5,138 nt of DNA from NCBI GenBank assembly GCA_002426575.1, contig DIRE01000079.1, positions 31,421-36,558 of the forward strand. The letters run 5' to 3'. Made by a program: the position numbers and the translations under genes. The stretch's first letter is position 1. The number at the start of each line of letters is the position of its first letter. A model generated the notes under the pieces. It was not told where the DNA came from, did not search any database, and worked only from the letters and a program-made list of their open reading frames with translations. The DNA comes from Clostridiaceae bacterium UBA5444. GTDB taxonomy: Bacteria; Bacillota; Clostridia; Clostridiales; Oxobacteraceae. Positions 5,115-5,138 of the stretch are shown here, one piece after another.

Positions 5115-5138
5115 TCTATTCCTGATTGAATTATGAAT

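Noticed and set aside
4931..5125. A second + strand frame of 64 codons overlapping the small membrane ORF
   Set aside because: Its translation is Tyr/Asn/Cys-rich without family features, it has no Shine-Dalgarno, and the membrane ORF frame looks more protein-like.
1..5138. CRISPR arrays, insertion sequences, phage attachment sites, riboswitches
   Set aside because: I saw no regularly spaced repeats, no transposase or integrase fragments, and no recognisable riboswitch core. A duplicated tRNA 3' end that would mark an attachment site downstream of the tRNA-Ser was not found.

Overview
The window looks like a chromosomal core region of a low-GC Firmicute, most likely a member of the Clostridia. 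Base composition is AT-rich, Shine-Dalgarno sequences are strong, some starts are TTG, and the SRP RNA is the long Gram-positive (Alu-containing) type. The gene order tRNA-Ser, SRP RNA, dnaX, ybaB, recR is, from memory, the same as around trnSL-Ser1/scr/dnaX/yaaK/recR in Bacillus subtilis. All confident genes are on the + strand.

Layout. Bases 1-244 hold no gene: a 14-bp perfect inverted repeat near the left edge (possible terminator of an upstream unit), AT-rich sequence, and then a fully consensus sigma-A promoter (TTGACA, 17 bp, TATAAT). This promoter drives tRNA-Ser(GGA) at 245-334 and, because only 36 bp separate them, almost certainly also the SRP RNA at 371-643, which ends at a strong intrinsic terminator (654-685). 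A second unit begins with a weaker promoter near 712 and carries dnaX (clamp-loader tau subunit), ybaB/ebfC (nucleoid-associated DNA-binding protein) and recR (recombination mediator). It is closed by a long two-tier terminator hairpin at 3552-3599. Downstream is less conserved, probably lineage-specific material: a class I SAM-dependent methyltransferase, a Dabb-domain (A/B barrel) protein, and a small membrane ORF without a convincing start that may be a gene remnant.

How they work together. The tRNA and SRP RNA serve translation and co-translational protein targeting. dnaX and recR serve replication and recombinational repair, and YbaB is traditionally found between them. No mechanistic link is visible between the methyltransferase, the Dabb protein and the upstream operon.

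No new multi-gene system is evident. The points most worth a second look are an in-frame A-AAA-AAG slippery heptamer in dnaX (the E. coli gamma-frameshift sequence, but placed earlier in the protein), a second A-run at the end of the clamp-loader core, two genes whose likely TTG starts are hidden behind a GTG inside their Shine-Dalgarno sequence, the tRNA/SRP RNA co-transcript, and the start-less membrane ORF at the right end.
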